A stretch of DNA of 64,000 nt from assembly GCA_047967505.1 (NCBI GenBank), contig CM106538.1; one strand, 5' to 3'. Shown here in pieces: positions 42,451-53,804 of the stretch. This DNA comes from Dipteris shenzhenensis (lineage: Eukaryota > Polypodiophyta > Polypodiopsida > Gleicheniales). Below the pieces are notes generated by a model. That model saw nothing but the letters and a program-made list of their open reading frames with translations, was not told where the DNA came from and did no database searches. The position numbers were made by a program, and so were the translations under genes. Each line of letters opens with the position of its first letter. Position 1 is the first letter of the stretch.

Positions 42451-42848
42451 TGAAAAGATATTCTCAAAATTTGTTATTTCATGTACTTCTAGACATTTGT
42501 CATTTCTATTATCTTCTCTTAGATCTTCTCGTACAACACTCTAGGGTGATCTTCTCTTGTACATTCTCACACACAAAGTCTTATTTTCTTTCTAGATATG
42601 ATTTCTATCCTTTTCTTTTCTTCCATTCCATCGTTTGATTCCTTCTATTATGTTCTTTCTCTCCATTATGTTTTCCCTCCTCTTTCCTTCTCTTCATTCC
42701 ATCGCACACCACTTGTTTTTCTTCTAGGTATGATTTTCATCTTTCTCTCCATTCCATTGCCTCTTGTCTCCCTCCTCTCTCTCCATTCCATCACCTCTTG
42801 TCTCCCTCATTTCTCTCCCCCCTATTTTGTCTTCTTCGACAATTCTTC

Positions 42849-43075
42849 TCTCCCTCCTTCCTCTCCATTATCTAAAGGAATGACTCTCCTCTCTCTCCCT
42901 GCTTTGTCTTCTTTCTTGAATAATTATTCTCTCCCTCCTCTCTCTCCCTTGTCTTTAGGAATGACTCTCCTCTCTCTCCCTTCTTTGTCTTCTTGCAACT
43001 TCTATTCTCTCCCTTCTCTCTCCTCTCTAAAATGACTCCTCTTCTATCCCTTCTCTTACTCTTCTAAAACGGAGT

Positions 43076-43086
<11 letters not shown>
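42849..43086. repeat. Imperfect 78-81-bp tandem repeat
   Basis: Copies starting TCTCCCTCC or TCTCCCTTC lie at 42849, 42930 and 43008. They share GGAATGACTCTCCTCTCTCT in the middle. Confidence 0.75.
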
Positions 43087-43137
<51 letters not shown>

Positions 43138-43138
43138 G
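43077..43138. repeat. (CT)n(CA)n compound microsatellite
   Basis: About 24 CT dinucleotides (43077-43124) are followed by a short CA tract leading into GCATGCACACATG. Confidence 0.95.
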
Positions 43139-43501
43139 CATGCACACATGTGCACACACTTTCTAACACACAATAATTTAGTTCCCCTCCTCCCTTATGC
43201 ACTTCCTAATAATTTAGTTTCCCCCCTCACTTATGCACTACCTAATAATTTATTAAGTATTTTTTCTTTATTTACCCCCCCCCCCCCTCTTTTACTTTTT
43301 TTATGTTTGTTTTTATACAAGGTTCTATATATGGCTAATCCAGTTGTGGCATTATCCTCCCTGGGCCTACTTAAAGATCCCCTTTTTTTCCCCCCTTAAT
43401 ACTTATTTATGCTTCTTTGGAAGTTAATTAGTGTAATTCATTAATTTAACGCTCTAGAGAAAGCTCTTGCTTTGCGTTGATGTACGGCTACAAGCTCCCT
43501 T

Positions 43502-43568
43502 GCTCACATATTGCATACAACTTTAGCTTGGAAGGGAGCTCACATATTGCATACAACTTTAGCTTGGA
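43502..43568. repeat. 36-bp-period tandem duplication
   Basis: GCTCACATATTGCATACAAC and the following CTTTAGCTTGGA occur at 43502-43532 and 43538-43568 without mismatch. Confidence 0.9.
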
Positions 43569-45587
43569 GTAGTGCATTTTTTTTAAATTGGGTGCCATGC
43601 ACACTTTGGAGATAATGGAGTTACTCCTTCTGACATTAAAGCACTGTGATATATCGTCGCTAGATCCCAATGACTAAGCACATACTACAATTGATGCTAG
43701 CTACTACTAATGGGATTACATTACAGTTTTACAAGACTTACACACATAATAAATAATTGAAGAACTTCCTTCCTATTTTTTTCTTCTTCTTCTTCAGAGC
43801 CCTTTTCCCCCCCTCCTTATCCTCAACCCTTGTTTTCCATACACATTAGTATACTTTATTATTTTCCTTTTTTCTTTAGAAAAATTAGTTTTAATATCAA
43901 CCCCTCTTTTTCCCTTCCCCCACTACCTTGTCTTTGCACTTTTCTATCTCCTACTTATTTTGGTTATTAACTTTTTTAGTGTATTTATTTTCTCTCTTTT
44001 TTCCCCTTAACTAACTAAACCCAACCCCCTATTCTAACGAAACCCAACCCTCTTTTTTCTATTCAAGTAAACTCCCTCTTTTTTTCTTTAAATCATCATT
44101 CTTTATTGCATCGATTCCTTTTCTCTCTCTAGCCAAAACTGATCTCTCCCTAACCTACAAAAGTACTCATAATTTGTCCCCCTCACTGCCCATGCATGAA
44201 TGGACTCTAGATTCTTGGTGGAGCGTTTCACCATGGTGGGCCTATTTCTTCCTTTTTAACCCTTCAAATTTTGCCTCACACTCCACCTCTTTAGTGTTGG
44301 TGCTACCCGCTTTCTTCCTGCTTTTCCTTGCCTCACGACTCCCACCTCATGACTTCTTACCTCATGTTTACTGCCCTTTGTAGCTACATGAAGACCATGT
44401 CCCATAGGTCAACTACTTTGGCAACCCCTCAAGTTGACTACTTCCTCCTTTTTGAAATTGGTGTGTCACCAACCTCTAGTACCTCCTCTTTTTCGACTCG
44501 CCTTTTAAATTAGCTAGTGTTCTTAAGACAATGTTTGGCGCTATAACCGAATCTTTCTTTTGCCTTCATGGAAGCTAGCAAGTTCTTGCTACTTATGGAT
44601 CTACTTCTCCTTCTTACAGTCAATGATTGTATCAACTTTCCACTCTGGTTGTCCGTCTTGTGGCCTTCGAGACTGTTCGTTGCCTCCCAAACCATTTGTA
44701 CATATCAATTCCTTCCTCAGGTGCTTCGCATGGTCCCTTCATTTAGGACTTACACTTCTTCACCAACCTGGTACCTATTGTTCTACACTTAGTTTATCCT
44801 TGTTTGTTGCTTCACCTTGGCTCTGATAATTCCTTCATGGTGGCTTCCCTAACCCCCTTGATGTCTTCATCACTACCTTATTGGCTCACGACTCTCCTTT
44901 ATTCCTCAGCAACTCCCTCTTCTTAGCTCTTCTTCTCGTGCTTATTCTCGGACTCCTTTTGGTATGCCTCACCTTCATGACTACCCAGGCTTCCTCTATC
45001 GCACAGGTACTCTGGCAGGTGGCTTCACTTACCTCCCTCTTTATCGTTTGGACCTCGCGTAGCTTAACTTCCTCGCCTTCCTTTCATCCGTGTTGCTTTC
45101 CCAATTTTAAGAAGTTCATGCCTTGCTTTGTTTTGTGGTCATTTTCCTAAACACTAATTTTTCTCTCTACATCTCCAAAGTGTGTTCTCTGCCTTCATCA
45201 TCTTTTTACACCTCCCTAGTCCCTACGTGATTACAACACTAGTCAAGACGGTTTTTTATGCTACTTTTGCTTGGCGGGTAGTATCTTCATGGAGTCGACA
45301 CTCTGCATGGAGTCTTCTTCCTACCTCTGGTGCGTTTTTTGGGTTTTGCATGCATTGGTCATGTTGCTAGAAACGCTCTTGATTAATCAACCTTAAGGTT
45401 GATTACCTTTTATTGCTTATTTATTTATTATACCTTGATGAGTCTTTTATAGTTACTCACGGTTCTTTTTTAGTTAGTCACTTATTTTTCTCAACCACGT
45501 TTTTCCCCTTTCTAATTTTTTTCCCCTCTTGTGGGTGTAACTTTTCCTTTTGTCCTACGTATTCCCTTTTTTATTAACTTTTGATTT

Positions 45588-45652
45588 ACATACATACATA
45601 TATATACAGACACACACATACACACACACACACACACACATATATATATTAT
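45588..45652. repeat. (CA)n/(TA)n compound microsatellite
   Basis: CATACATACATATATATACA is followed by a CA tract of about 12 repeats and then TATATATAT. Confidence 0.9.
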
Positions 45653-46388
45653 AAAAGCTTTTTTTACAAATTTTTCACTTTGATTATTCATGTATTTTCT
45701 TTTTTCTATTACTTATTGTTCCATTTTTAAGTCCCCTTATGACTGGCCCCCTTATTCCCCTAAAACTATATAGCCCTCTATAAAATTCTATTATCCCTAC
45801 TTGTGTTTATAATTGACCCAACTTTAGTTCAATGCTTATATATATATGTTTAGTTATTTATATACATAGTTATCAACATTTAGTGGTCTCTTGCTCTTTT
45901 ATTGTGAGAATTTATTTTCCCTTATAAATTTACTATTTGTGTATAAAATGTCTCTTTATGAATAAATTTATTCATTTTCTAGATTAATTAGTTCACTATG
46001 TTATCTTCCCTTGCATTCAAATATAGCTAGATTTGTTGCATTCATGTTTTGCATGTAATTCGAGCATTTTTTTATACACACTCACACCCATAATTCACAT
46101 ATATATACCCTCTTTTTTATGTAATTTATTTCCTTTGATGAGTGATAATAAATATTCCATTTTATTTATTATTATTTTTGCATTATGGGTGCGGACTACC
46201 CCCCTATTTACAAATATTTTTCTTTCATTTATAAGGGTGTGGAGTACCCCCCTTTTGTATTTCTTTTTTAAAAAGAATCTAATTATCTCTTGTATGGATG
46301 TGGGATCCTCCCTTGATAATTTTAATTTTTTATGCCCTTTCTTGTTTAATCATTGTAGAATCTTGATAGGTGTCTTGTTCTTTGGTAT

Positions 46389-46505
46389 AAGCGATAACAA
46401 GCTGGGGTTTATAGGCATTACCCTAAAAAACTATGATGTTCTAACACATTGTTTTGTCTTGATGGTGGTAGGTAAGTGGACCTTGACCTCTGAGTTGGTC
46501 GCGGG
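46389..46505. repeat. Diverged relic of the 58.7-62.0 kb tandem unit
   Basis: AAGCGATAACAAGC, AACTATGATGTTCTAACAC, TTGATGGTGGTAGGTAAGTG and GACCTTGACCTC occur in the same order and spacing as in the tandem array (for example 58973-59090). Preceding sequence near 46075-46100 also has the CACACTCACACCCAT type of start. Confidence 0.6.
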
Positions 46506-47122
46506 CAACATGACTACCCCCCACTATATCTCACCTCGCACCTCACCTCCTTCCACTCTCATTGCACTACCCGTGGTAGCACTTGTGGGTAGCCAACTTG
46601 TCCCTCACCTACCCCCCCTCTCACACCTCACCGCCATTGTCCCCTCTCAATGCATAGCCTCCCGTGGCAATGGCCATGGGCATCCCCCCTCCCTTCTTGC
46701 ATGTCACCTCCCTCACTGCTCTATTATGGTAGCGGGCCACGGGTAGCCAGATTGTCCCCAACACAGCACCTCATCTCTCTTGCACCTCATGTCCCTCTCC
46801 TCTCATTGTGCTAGCGACAATAGCTACGACCATCCATCCCCTCCCCCATTGCACCTCACCTCCCTCCCCTCTCATCTGCTACTACAGGCAGCCCACCCCC
46901 CCATTGCACCTCACTTTCCTCACCTCCCTCCCCTCTCAATCACTATCATGGTAGCAACCACAGGTAGCCCCCTTCCCACCCCACTACAATGTCGCTTATA
47001 TAGTCCCCCCCCCCCCCCCCCGCCCTCCCCAACCCACCCTAGGAGTTGTCACTTCCCTACCTCTCCCTACTTCTCTCTTTACCTTTCTCTCTCTACCCTC
47101 ATCTCTTTACCTTCCTCTCTCT

Positions 47123-47129
<7 letters not shown>

Positions 47130-47172
<43 letters not shown>
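47130..47172. repeat. C-run and (CT)n microsatellite
   Basis: A poly-C run and about 18 CT dinucleotides sit shortly before the 5' LTR of Copia-5. Confidence 0.9.
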
Positions 47173-47247
47173 CCCTTCCTCACTCTCCCCTCACTACTTG
47201 AAAGTGAGGGGAAATTGGAAGTAAAATAAAAAAATTTATTTTGACAA

Positions 47248-47977
47248 AGTTAGATATCAATGCTCCACTCTCGTGTAACTACACGGGAACCATTTAACTC
47301 TACTTGTAAGCCCCTTATATGAGGAGAAGGCATTTGAGTAGCTCGGTTATCTGGTAGGTCCTGGTTTGGACACCAAATGGGGGCCATGTATGGCCTGATG
47401 GCTATACAGCTTCAGATAGAGTTGGCACACTACCAACTAGGCTACATGCAAGTGCGGGAAGGTATCCCATGACTAACCGCACTAAGGGTAGATGGAGCAT
47501 TTTTTGGGGCAGCCCACTCTCGGGTTGTAGGGCTCGTTTGGAGCCTCAAATGATTCTAGATGGCCGAGCTCTGGGCCGAACGGAAACCGTACATTAGTTG
47601 CTCTATTTTGCGCCACGGTTCTATCGTGTGGTCGGTGTCCTATTTCAGGACTGAGACCGTTTGAATTGGACTGGGTCAGTCACCCAATTGGGTCTAACCG
47701 ACTACGATTGGTGGCTTTATAAGAGCAAGCCCGTGAAGCCCATTTTATCACTGGCTACAGCAATCCTGATTCCTTAGCATCCAGCCTCTATCCTCTACTA
47801 TTTCCAGATCGCCATCGAAGCTTCTCTCACAGGAGCGCACGGCTGTGGAAGGTAGCGCCATCTTTTGTATCAGTTTTACTGTAATCAAATTTTTGATTCT
47901 CCATACCATCTGCTTTTCTCTCTTGCATACGAGATCCTGTTATTTGTTGAGCACAGACATTGCATTGTTTTCTTACA
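47248..47977 (+). repeat. 5' LTR of Copia-5
   Basis: It runs from (A)GTTAGATATCAATGCTCC to TTGTTTTCTTACA and aligns along its whole length with 52081-52803. It contains a TATA-like TTTATAAG and ends two bases short of overlap with the PBS. Confidence 0.92.
47716..47723 (+). promoter_or_regulatory. TATA-like box in the Copia-5 5' LTR
   Basis: TTTATAAG is followed by AGCAAGC. The same position in the 3' LTR (52543-52551) reads CTATATAAG, a better TATA box, so the promoter site is conserved between the LTRs. It would place the RNA start about 30 bp downstream, within the LTR. Confidence 0.55.
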
Positions 47978-47989
47978 TGGTATCAGAGC
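47978..47989 (+). other. Copia-5 primer binding site (initiator tRNA-Met)
   Basis: TGGTATCAGAGC follows the 5' LTR directly. It is the perfect, standard PBS for plant Copia elements primed by initiator tRNA-Met. Confidence 0.95.
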
Positions 47990-48040
47990 TTGGGCTCTAG
48001 CAAGAAGATTTGGTAGTGTGTTTCTGTTTGCGAGCAGATT

Positions 48041-48925
48041 GTGAGAGATGCCCAGCCTGCAAGACTGCGAATCCCATCGTTCGACGAAAGTGAAAAGTTG
48101 GACGGCACTGACTATCCACTCTGGAAGTTCAAGATGAAGACCATCTTAAGTGCATACGAGTTTTGGGATACTGCTACTGCGGTGGACGTGAAGCCGATTG
48201 TGAGACCGGCGGATCCAAGCCAATGCAGGACAACAGATAGTGCCAACTGCGGATAAGATTCTCGCATGGACAAGAAGAAATGCAGATGCACTGTGTTCTA
48301 TTGTCTGCAGTGTAAGTGACTCTGTCATGGTGTTAATTCAACATGTCACCACAACGGAGGAGGCATGGACGGTCTTGAAAAATTAGTACGAGACCACGAA
48401 TCAGACACAGATTCAAAATTTGGAGACTCAACTCACGAACGAGAAATTGTCTGAGTCTAAAGTGGTAGAGAAGCTCATCACCAGGGTGAAGAATCTGCGC
48501 GATTAGATGATTGCGATTGGCATCACCATCACTAGCGAGAATTTAGCATGAAGGTGCATACGGATTCTCCCACCAAAGTACGATGATCTTATTACGGCGT
48601 TGAATACGCAGAACAGAAATCTACCCCTCAACTTTGAGGATTTCAGTGCAATGCTTCTAGAAGAGGAGATGCGTCAAAAGACAAGGACTTGAGAAGATTC
48701 GGCTTTCTCAGCGATCAAAGAAAGGTAAGGGTAAGGACTCTAGTAACCCATCTTCTTCTGATGATAAAAAGAGAAAGAAGAAGATCAAGTGCTTCTATTG
48801 CAACAAGGTAGGGCACAAGCAGAATGAGTGCCGAAAGAAGATTGCAGATGAGAAGAACGGAGTAAAGAAAGAGTCCCAGCAACAGCGCGCAGGCAGTACC
48901 AGTAGAGCTGTTTATAACAATTGAG
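48041..48925 (+). pseudogene. gag: Copia-5 gag
   Basis: A UBN2-type gag is recognisable: KLDGTDYPLWKFKMKTILSA, then TTTEEAWTVLKN, then TQIQNLETQLTNEKLSE and RILPPKYDDLITALNTQN. It ends in a lysine-rich region and a CCHC knuckle CFYCNKVGHKQNEC near 48790-48832. Stops (for example after VLKN and in NLRD-MIAIG) and frameshifts near 48240 and 48690 break it. The nucleocapsid would package element RNA. Confidence 0.85.
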
Positions 48926-48942
48926 GAGATTTGCATGGAGCC

Positions 48943-49320
48943 AGTTCATGTACATACTTGCAGATGAACCTTGGATTATTAACAGTGGTGCATCGTGCCA
49001 CATGACCAGTCGGAAGGATTGGTATACCTCTCTACATCCGGTAGGGAATGACATCCTGGTAGCAGTCGGCAATGATGCAAAATGTCCAGCAAAAGGAAAA
49101 GGTACGATTGCTCTCAAGTCAGATGGAGCTGTAAAACAGTTGTCCAATGTTCTTTATGTGCCAGATATCAAGAGGAACTTGTTGTCTATTTCTGTGATCA
49201 CAGATCGGAACCTCAAAGTTCAATTCGATAAGAATGGTGCACAAATTTTGGATCTTCAAGGGAAGGTCATTGGTAAAGGTACACGGTGCAACATCTATGA
49301 ACTCTCAGCTTTAAGTGCTC
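48943..49320 (+). pseudogene. Copia-5 protease
   Basis: The frame reads EPWIINSGASCHMTSRKDWY at about 48966-49025. Copia proteases have WI(L/I)DSGAS here, so the catalytic Asp is replaced by Asn (48981-48983, GAC to AAC), which should abolish proteolysis. The downstream blocks SNVLYVPDIKRNLLSI and KVIGKGTRCNIYELS are intact. The frame is open from 48921 to 49676 and continues into integrase. Confidence 0.85.
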
Positions 49321-50201
49321 GAGCCGATGTGAAGAACACTAAGCTGTGGCATGAGAGGTTTGGTCATCTAAACCTTAGTTCTTTAAAGGAGATGCATAAA
49401 AGTGGAATGATTGCAGACCTACCAGAAATTACAGATCTGGCCGATATATGTGAAGCTTGCATGATGGGCAAGCAGCATCGGCAGTCCTTTCCTAAAGAGG
49501 CCGGCAAGGCAAAGGCTCCTGTAGAGATCGTTCACATGGACCTCTGCGGAAAGATGGAGATGGAAGCTTTGGGTGGTTCCTACTACTTCATGACGCTAAT
49601 CGACGACTACAGTAGAAGGATATGGATATACTTCCTGAAGACTAAAGATGAGGCTTTTAGTAAGTTCAAAGAATAGCATGTAATGGTTGAGAAAGAAACG
49701 GGGAGGAAGGTGAAGAAGTTGAGATCAGACAGAGGTGGAGAGTTCACATCAAGTGAATTCGAAAGTTACTACAAAAGTCACGAGATTAAGAGGCAGAAAC
49801 CCCCACCACATACATCACAGCAAAATGGAGTAGCAGAGCGCAAGATGCGTGTCATCTGCAAAATGGGTAGGAGTATGATGAAAGGGAAAGATTTGCCAAA
49901 GACTTTCTAGGCTGAAGCATGTAACACGACAGTTTACATTCTGAATCATAGTTACACGAAGGCTGTGAACGGGATGACTCCACTGCAGGCCTTTTCTAGT
50001 AAGAAACCTTTAGTTACACATTTCAGAGTTTTTGGATGTGATTGTTTTGTGCATGTCCCTGATGCTAACAGCGCCAAATGGGAACCGAAAAGCCAGAAGT
50101 GTATTTTCTTGGGCTATAGTGAAGAGGCGAAGGGTTACTATCTCTATAATCCCGTTACCACAAAGGTAATAGTAAGTCGCGATGTGGTCTTCTCAGAATA
50201 G
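49321..50201 (+). pseudogene. Copia-5 integrase
   Basis: The zinc finger is complete (LWHERFGHLNL, CEACMMGKQ). The catalytic D, D and E are in HMDLCGKM (49534), LRSDRGGEF (49722) and QNGVAERK (49822). The IFLGYSEEAKGYYLYNP and VIVSRDVVFSE tail blocks follow. TAG stops at 49674-49676, 49908-49910 and 50199-50201 break it. The first fits a CAG and the second a TGG codon by comparison with the family consensus. Confidence 0.88.
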
Positions 50202-50559
50202 CTGCATCAAATGGAGGAGCATGCTTCCTTCCCAAACAACCATGACCAAGATATCCATCCAGTACAACCACCAACAACAGACCGAACTCCCCCAATGGTG
50301 CTTGGGAGGATTCAAGATAAAGAAGAGGAAGAAGAGCCTGGTGAACCACAATGGCAACGGCCATTCTTGAAGTGGGTAAAGTAGCTTTTGGATGGCAGAG
50401 AACCTCCAGCCATTGAGGAGGAACCATCTGAACACCATCGGGGTCCAACAGATTAGAGGAGTAAAGAAGGGCACATGAACACTTGGTCAACTATGCTTTG
50501 ATGACAGAGGTGATCCATGCTGATGAACCCAAGTGTCTTGAACAGGCACAGGGTGATGA

Positions 50560-51330
50560 TAGGTGGATGGAGGCTATGTAGTTAGAGTATGGCTCCATAA
50601 TGAAGAACAGCACTTGGGACCTTGTGGATCGACCACCAAAACGCAAGGTAATCGGCACCAAGTGGGTGTACAAGACCAAGTACAAGTCCGACGGCACATT
50701 GGATAAGTACAAGGCTCGGCTCATGGCAAAAGGATTCGCACAGGTACATGGTTTTGATTATCAGGATACTTTTGCTCCCACAGCTCGACTAACCACAATT
50801 GGCAATGTTTTGGCTTTAGCAACCCAAGGAAGTTGGCCAATGTTTCAGATGGATGTAAAATCCACCTTTCTGAATGGAGATCTCAAGGAGGAGGTATATG
50901 TGGAACAACCACCAGGTTTTGCGATCCCCGGTTCAGAAGGTAAAGTCTACAAACTGAAGAAGGCACTTTACGGGCTGAAACAGGCCCACGAGCATGGTAC
51001 CAGCGAATTGATGCCTACTTTCTGCAAATTGGGTTCAAGAGGAACCCATCTGATGCAAATTTATATATCTTTAGAGAAGGAGGCAGGTGTATGATCGTGG
51101 TCATTTATGTGGATGACCTTGTCATAACAGGGAACCATGAAGAGAAGATCTTGTAGACAAAGCATTTGCTAGGAAGAGAGTTTGAAATGACAGACCTCGG
51201 ACTGATGCATTTCTGTTTGGGGATTGAAGTTTGGCAAGAGCCAAAATAGATCTTCATCTCACAGCTGAAGTATGCTGGAGAGATACTGAAGGCATTTGGC
51301 ATGGCTGAGTGTAAGACAGTTGGCACCCCT
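50560..51330 (+). pseudogene. Copia-5 reverse transcriptase
   Basis: The blocks are in order: NSTWDLVDRPPKRKVIGTKW, YKARLMAKGFAQVHGFDYQ, FQMDVKSTFLNGDLKEEVYV, KKALYGLKQA and the catalytic YVDDLVITG at 51106-51132. EFEMTDLGLMHFCLGIEV follows. A frameshift near 50985 and stops at 51154 and 51249 inactivate it. The region 50202-50560 before it is a proline/glutamate-rich linker. Confidence 0.88.
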
Positions 51331-52050
51331 ATGGAGGTTGACGTGAAGCTCTCAAATGAGGATTCATCACCACTGGTGGACAAAGCAAAGTACAGAAGGC
51401 TTGAGGGCAGCTTGATTTACTTGTGCAACACGCAGTCGGACATCAGTTTTGCGACTGGTGTACTAAGCAGGTTTTCCAAAAAGCCCCAGGAGAACCATTG
51501 GAGGGCAGGGATGCAGGTGCATAAATACATTAAAGGCACACTTGATTATGGCATCACCTATACCAAGGGCAACATCTTGACCAGATTCTGTGACTCGGAT
51601 TGGTGGGTAGGAGATGTGGATAGCATGAGATCAGTGACAGGTTACTATTTCTCACTTGGATTTGGAGCTGTGTCATGGGTCAGCAAGAAGCTACCCACAG
51701 TTGCTCTTTCTTCTATTGAGGCTGAGTACAAATCAGCATGTTTTGCTTCTTGTGAGGTAGTGTGGTTGAGGAGGATTTTAAGGGACATGGGTGCATTGCA
51801 GAACAAGCCTACGCAGTTATCATGTGACAATCAAAGTTGCATGGCAATTGCAAAGAACTGTGTGTTCCACGCTCGCACAAAATACATTGAGATTCAATAT
51901 CACTTTGTACATGAGCTCATCATGGATGGAGAGGTCGACTTGGTGTACTATCCGACTACAGAGAATGCTATGGACATCTTCATGAAGGCTCTTGGAAGAG
52001 ACTTGTTGGAGAGGAATCTTCATCGACTTGGCATTGGGCCGAAAAAGTAA
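51331..52050 (+). pseudogene. Copia-5 RNase H
   Basis: An open frame from 51301 to 52050 carries the RT connection (RLEGSLIYLCNTQSDISFA) and RNase H blocks: FCDSDWWVGDVDSMRSVTGY, VSWVSKKLPTVALSSIEAEY, SCDNQSCMAIAKN and HARTKYIEIQYHFVHELI. The frame ends in GRDLLERNLHRLGI. The Copia DW(A)GD site is here DWWVGD. This is the longest intact part of the element. Confidence 0.9.
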
Positions 52051-52070
52051 GTTCACTTGCAGGTGGACAT

Positions 52071-52080
52071 TGAGGGGGGG
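52071..52080 (+). other. Copia-5 polypurine tract
   Basis: TGAGGGGGGG lies directly before the TG that starts the 3' LTR. Confidence 0.85.
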
Positions 52081-52803
52081 TGTTAGATATCAATGCTCCA
52101 CTCTCATGTAACTACGCAGGAACCAGCTAACTCTACTTGTAAGCCCCCCATATGAGGAGAAGGCATTTAAGTAGCTCGATTATCCGATAGGTCTTGGTTT
52201 GGACACCAGATGGGTGCCATGTGTGGCCTGATGGCTGGACCGCTTCAAATAGAGTTGGCACACTGCCAACTAGGCTACATGCAATGTGGGAAGGTATCCC
52301 ATGACTTACTGCACTAAGGATAGACGGAGCATTTCCCGGGGCAGAGCCCACTCTCGAGTTGCAGGCTCGTTTGGAGCCCCAGATGATCCCAAATGGCTCT
52401 AGGCTGAACAAAGACCGTAGGTTAGTTGCTCTATTTTGTGCCATGTTCTATCGTGTGGTCGATGGCCTACCGACCCCTAGTCGGTATTTTTGGGTGGACT
52501 AGGTCGGTCACCCAATTGGGTCTAACCGACTATGACTAGTGGCTATATAAGAGCAAGCTCGTGAAGCCCATTTCATCACTGGCTACAGCAACCCCGATTC
52601 CTTAGCATCCAGCCTCCGTCCTCTACTGTTTCCAGATCACCATCGAAGCTTCTCTCATAGGAGTGCATGGCTGGGAGGCAGCGCCATCTATTGTATCGGT
52701 TTTATAGTAATCAAATTTTTGATTCTCCATACTATCTGCTTTTCTCTCTTGCATACGAGATCCTATTATCTCTTGAGCACAGACGTTGTATTGTTTTCTT
52801 ACA
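52081..52803 (+). repeat. 3' LTR of Copia-5
   Basis: It runs from TGTTAGATATCAATGCTCC to TTGTTTTCTTACA with TG...CA ends. It contains the TATA box CTATATAAG (52543-52551). It is 723 bp against 730 bp for the 5' copy, with scattered substitutions and small indels. Confidence 0.92.
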
Positions 52804-53586
52804 AGAATTACCTAGAAAAAGTTCTGAGATTGGAAAGATTGAAAAGTAAGATTGATTGATCTTCCTTGCTCTTCCTCTTGCTCTTGATTGTTGAAATGAT
52901 AATAAATGAGAGGAGGAAGGTATATATAAGCAAAGCTAGGGTTTAGATTTTAGGGCCCCTCCTTCCCACTCCCCCATTGGTTCTCCTCTTCTTCATCCTA
53001 CTGCTTCCCCCCCCCTTCGCTCCCCCCCTCATCCCACTCCCTCCTCCATTCTTACTTCCACTTACCCATTCGCCCTCCTACTCGCCTCTGCCATGCTCCT
53101 CTCTCCTCCCACACTTCTCTTACCCCCTCCCACACTCCTCTTCCATCCTCCATTCCCCCTTCCCATGCGCCTCTCTCGTTTCCCCTTGCCCCTTCCCCAT
53201 TCCCACCCCCACTCCCCCTCCCACTCCCCCATTCCCCCTCCCATGGTCCTCCCTCCTCCCCAACTCCCCACTCGCCTCTCCCACTCTCCTCTCTTCTCCA
53301 CCTATTGCACTCCAACTCCCTCATTACCCTCCCCCTCACACTTCCCCTCCCTTCTCCACCTTCCTTCCCCTCCCACTTTCCTATCTCCCTCTCCTCATTC
53401 CTCTACCCACTTCCCCATCCATGTGCCTCCTCCTCACACACACACACGCACACACACACATGAAATTTAATACGTGCATGCATACATATGTATGTATTTA
53501 TGTATTAAATTATATATAATATAATATATCGCATACATACATATGTGTGTGCATGTGTGCATGTGCATGTGCATGTGTGCGTGCAT

Positions 53587-53624
<38 letters not shown>

Positions 53625-53800
53625 CCTCCTCTTACACACCTTACTCAATGGATATGTTGCACTACGTTTTTGTTTCCAATTGGTATTATACTTTGTATAT
53701 TACTCTAGCTTACTCAATTTAAGGCTTGTGCAAAGTATCATACCCATTGAATATCATTTGCATGGTTGGGGATGCTTTTTTCCTTGGTTTTTACCACACA
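52804..53800. other. Pyrimidine-rich DNA and microsatellites
   Basis: The plus strand from about 52950 to 53430 is CCTCCC/CTCCCC-rich, like the DNA before Copia-5. A short CA tract lies at 53438-53460. Plus- and minus-strand ORFs here are proline/serine or glycine/glutamate low-complexity products and are not called. Confidence 0.6.
53545..53625. repeat. (TG)n microsatellite with GTGCATG variants
   Basis: TGTGTGTGCATGTGTGCATG and similar words are followed by a pure (TG)n tract of about 16 repeats ending at 53622. Confidence 0.95.
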
Positions 53801-53804
53801 GAGG

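Larger units (their letters stand above)
42520..47220. other. Strongly pyrimidine-rich plus strand, no supported gene
   Basis: About 4.7 kb have a marked T/C bias on the plus strand, with C runs (43275-43288 and 47007-47024), CT tracts and CCCTCC words. Plus-strand ORFs at 42598-43035, 46033-46746 and 46780-47229 are serine/leucine/proline-rich products of that bias, so I do not call them genes. Embedded repeats are listed separately. Confidence 0.6.
47248..52803 (+). mobile_element. Copia-5: full-length but inactive LTR retrotransposon
   Basis: LTRs at 47248-47977 and 52081-52803 enclose, in order, the tRNA-Met PBS, gag, protease, integrase, reverse transcriptase, RNase H and polypurine tract: a complete Ty1/Copia layout of 5,556 bp. 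Many in-frame stops are present, and the protease active-site Asp is changed to Asn. The flanking five bases (GACAA and AGAAT) do not match, so a simple target duplication is absent. The first base of the 5' LTR reads A instead of T. It sits in pyrimidine-rich DNA. It is a different family from Copia-1/2. Confidence 0.92.

Noticed and set aside
46033-47229. Plus-strand ORFs of 237 and 149 codons
   Set aside because: Composition follows the pyrimidine-rich DNA and microsatellites (Ser/Pro/Leu/His runs); no domain.
47978-47989. tRNA-Met-like sequence
   Set aside because: Only the 12-base primer site complementary to the tRNA 3' end, not a tRNA gene. No tRNA or rRNA gene was found in the window.
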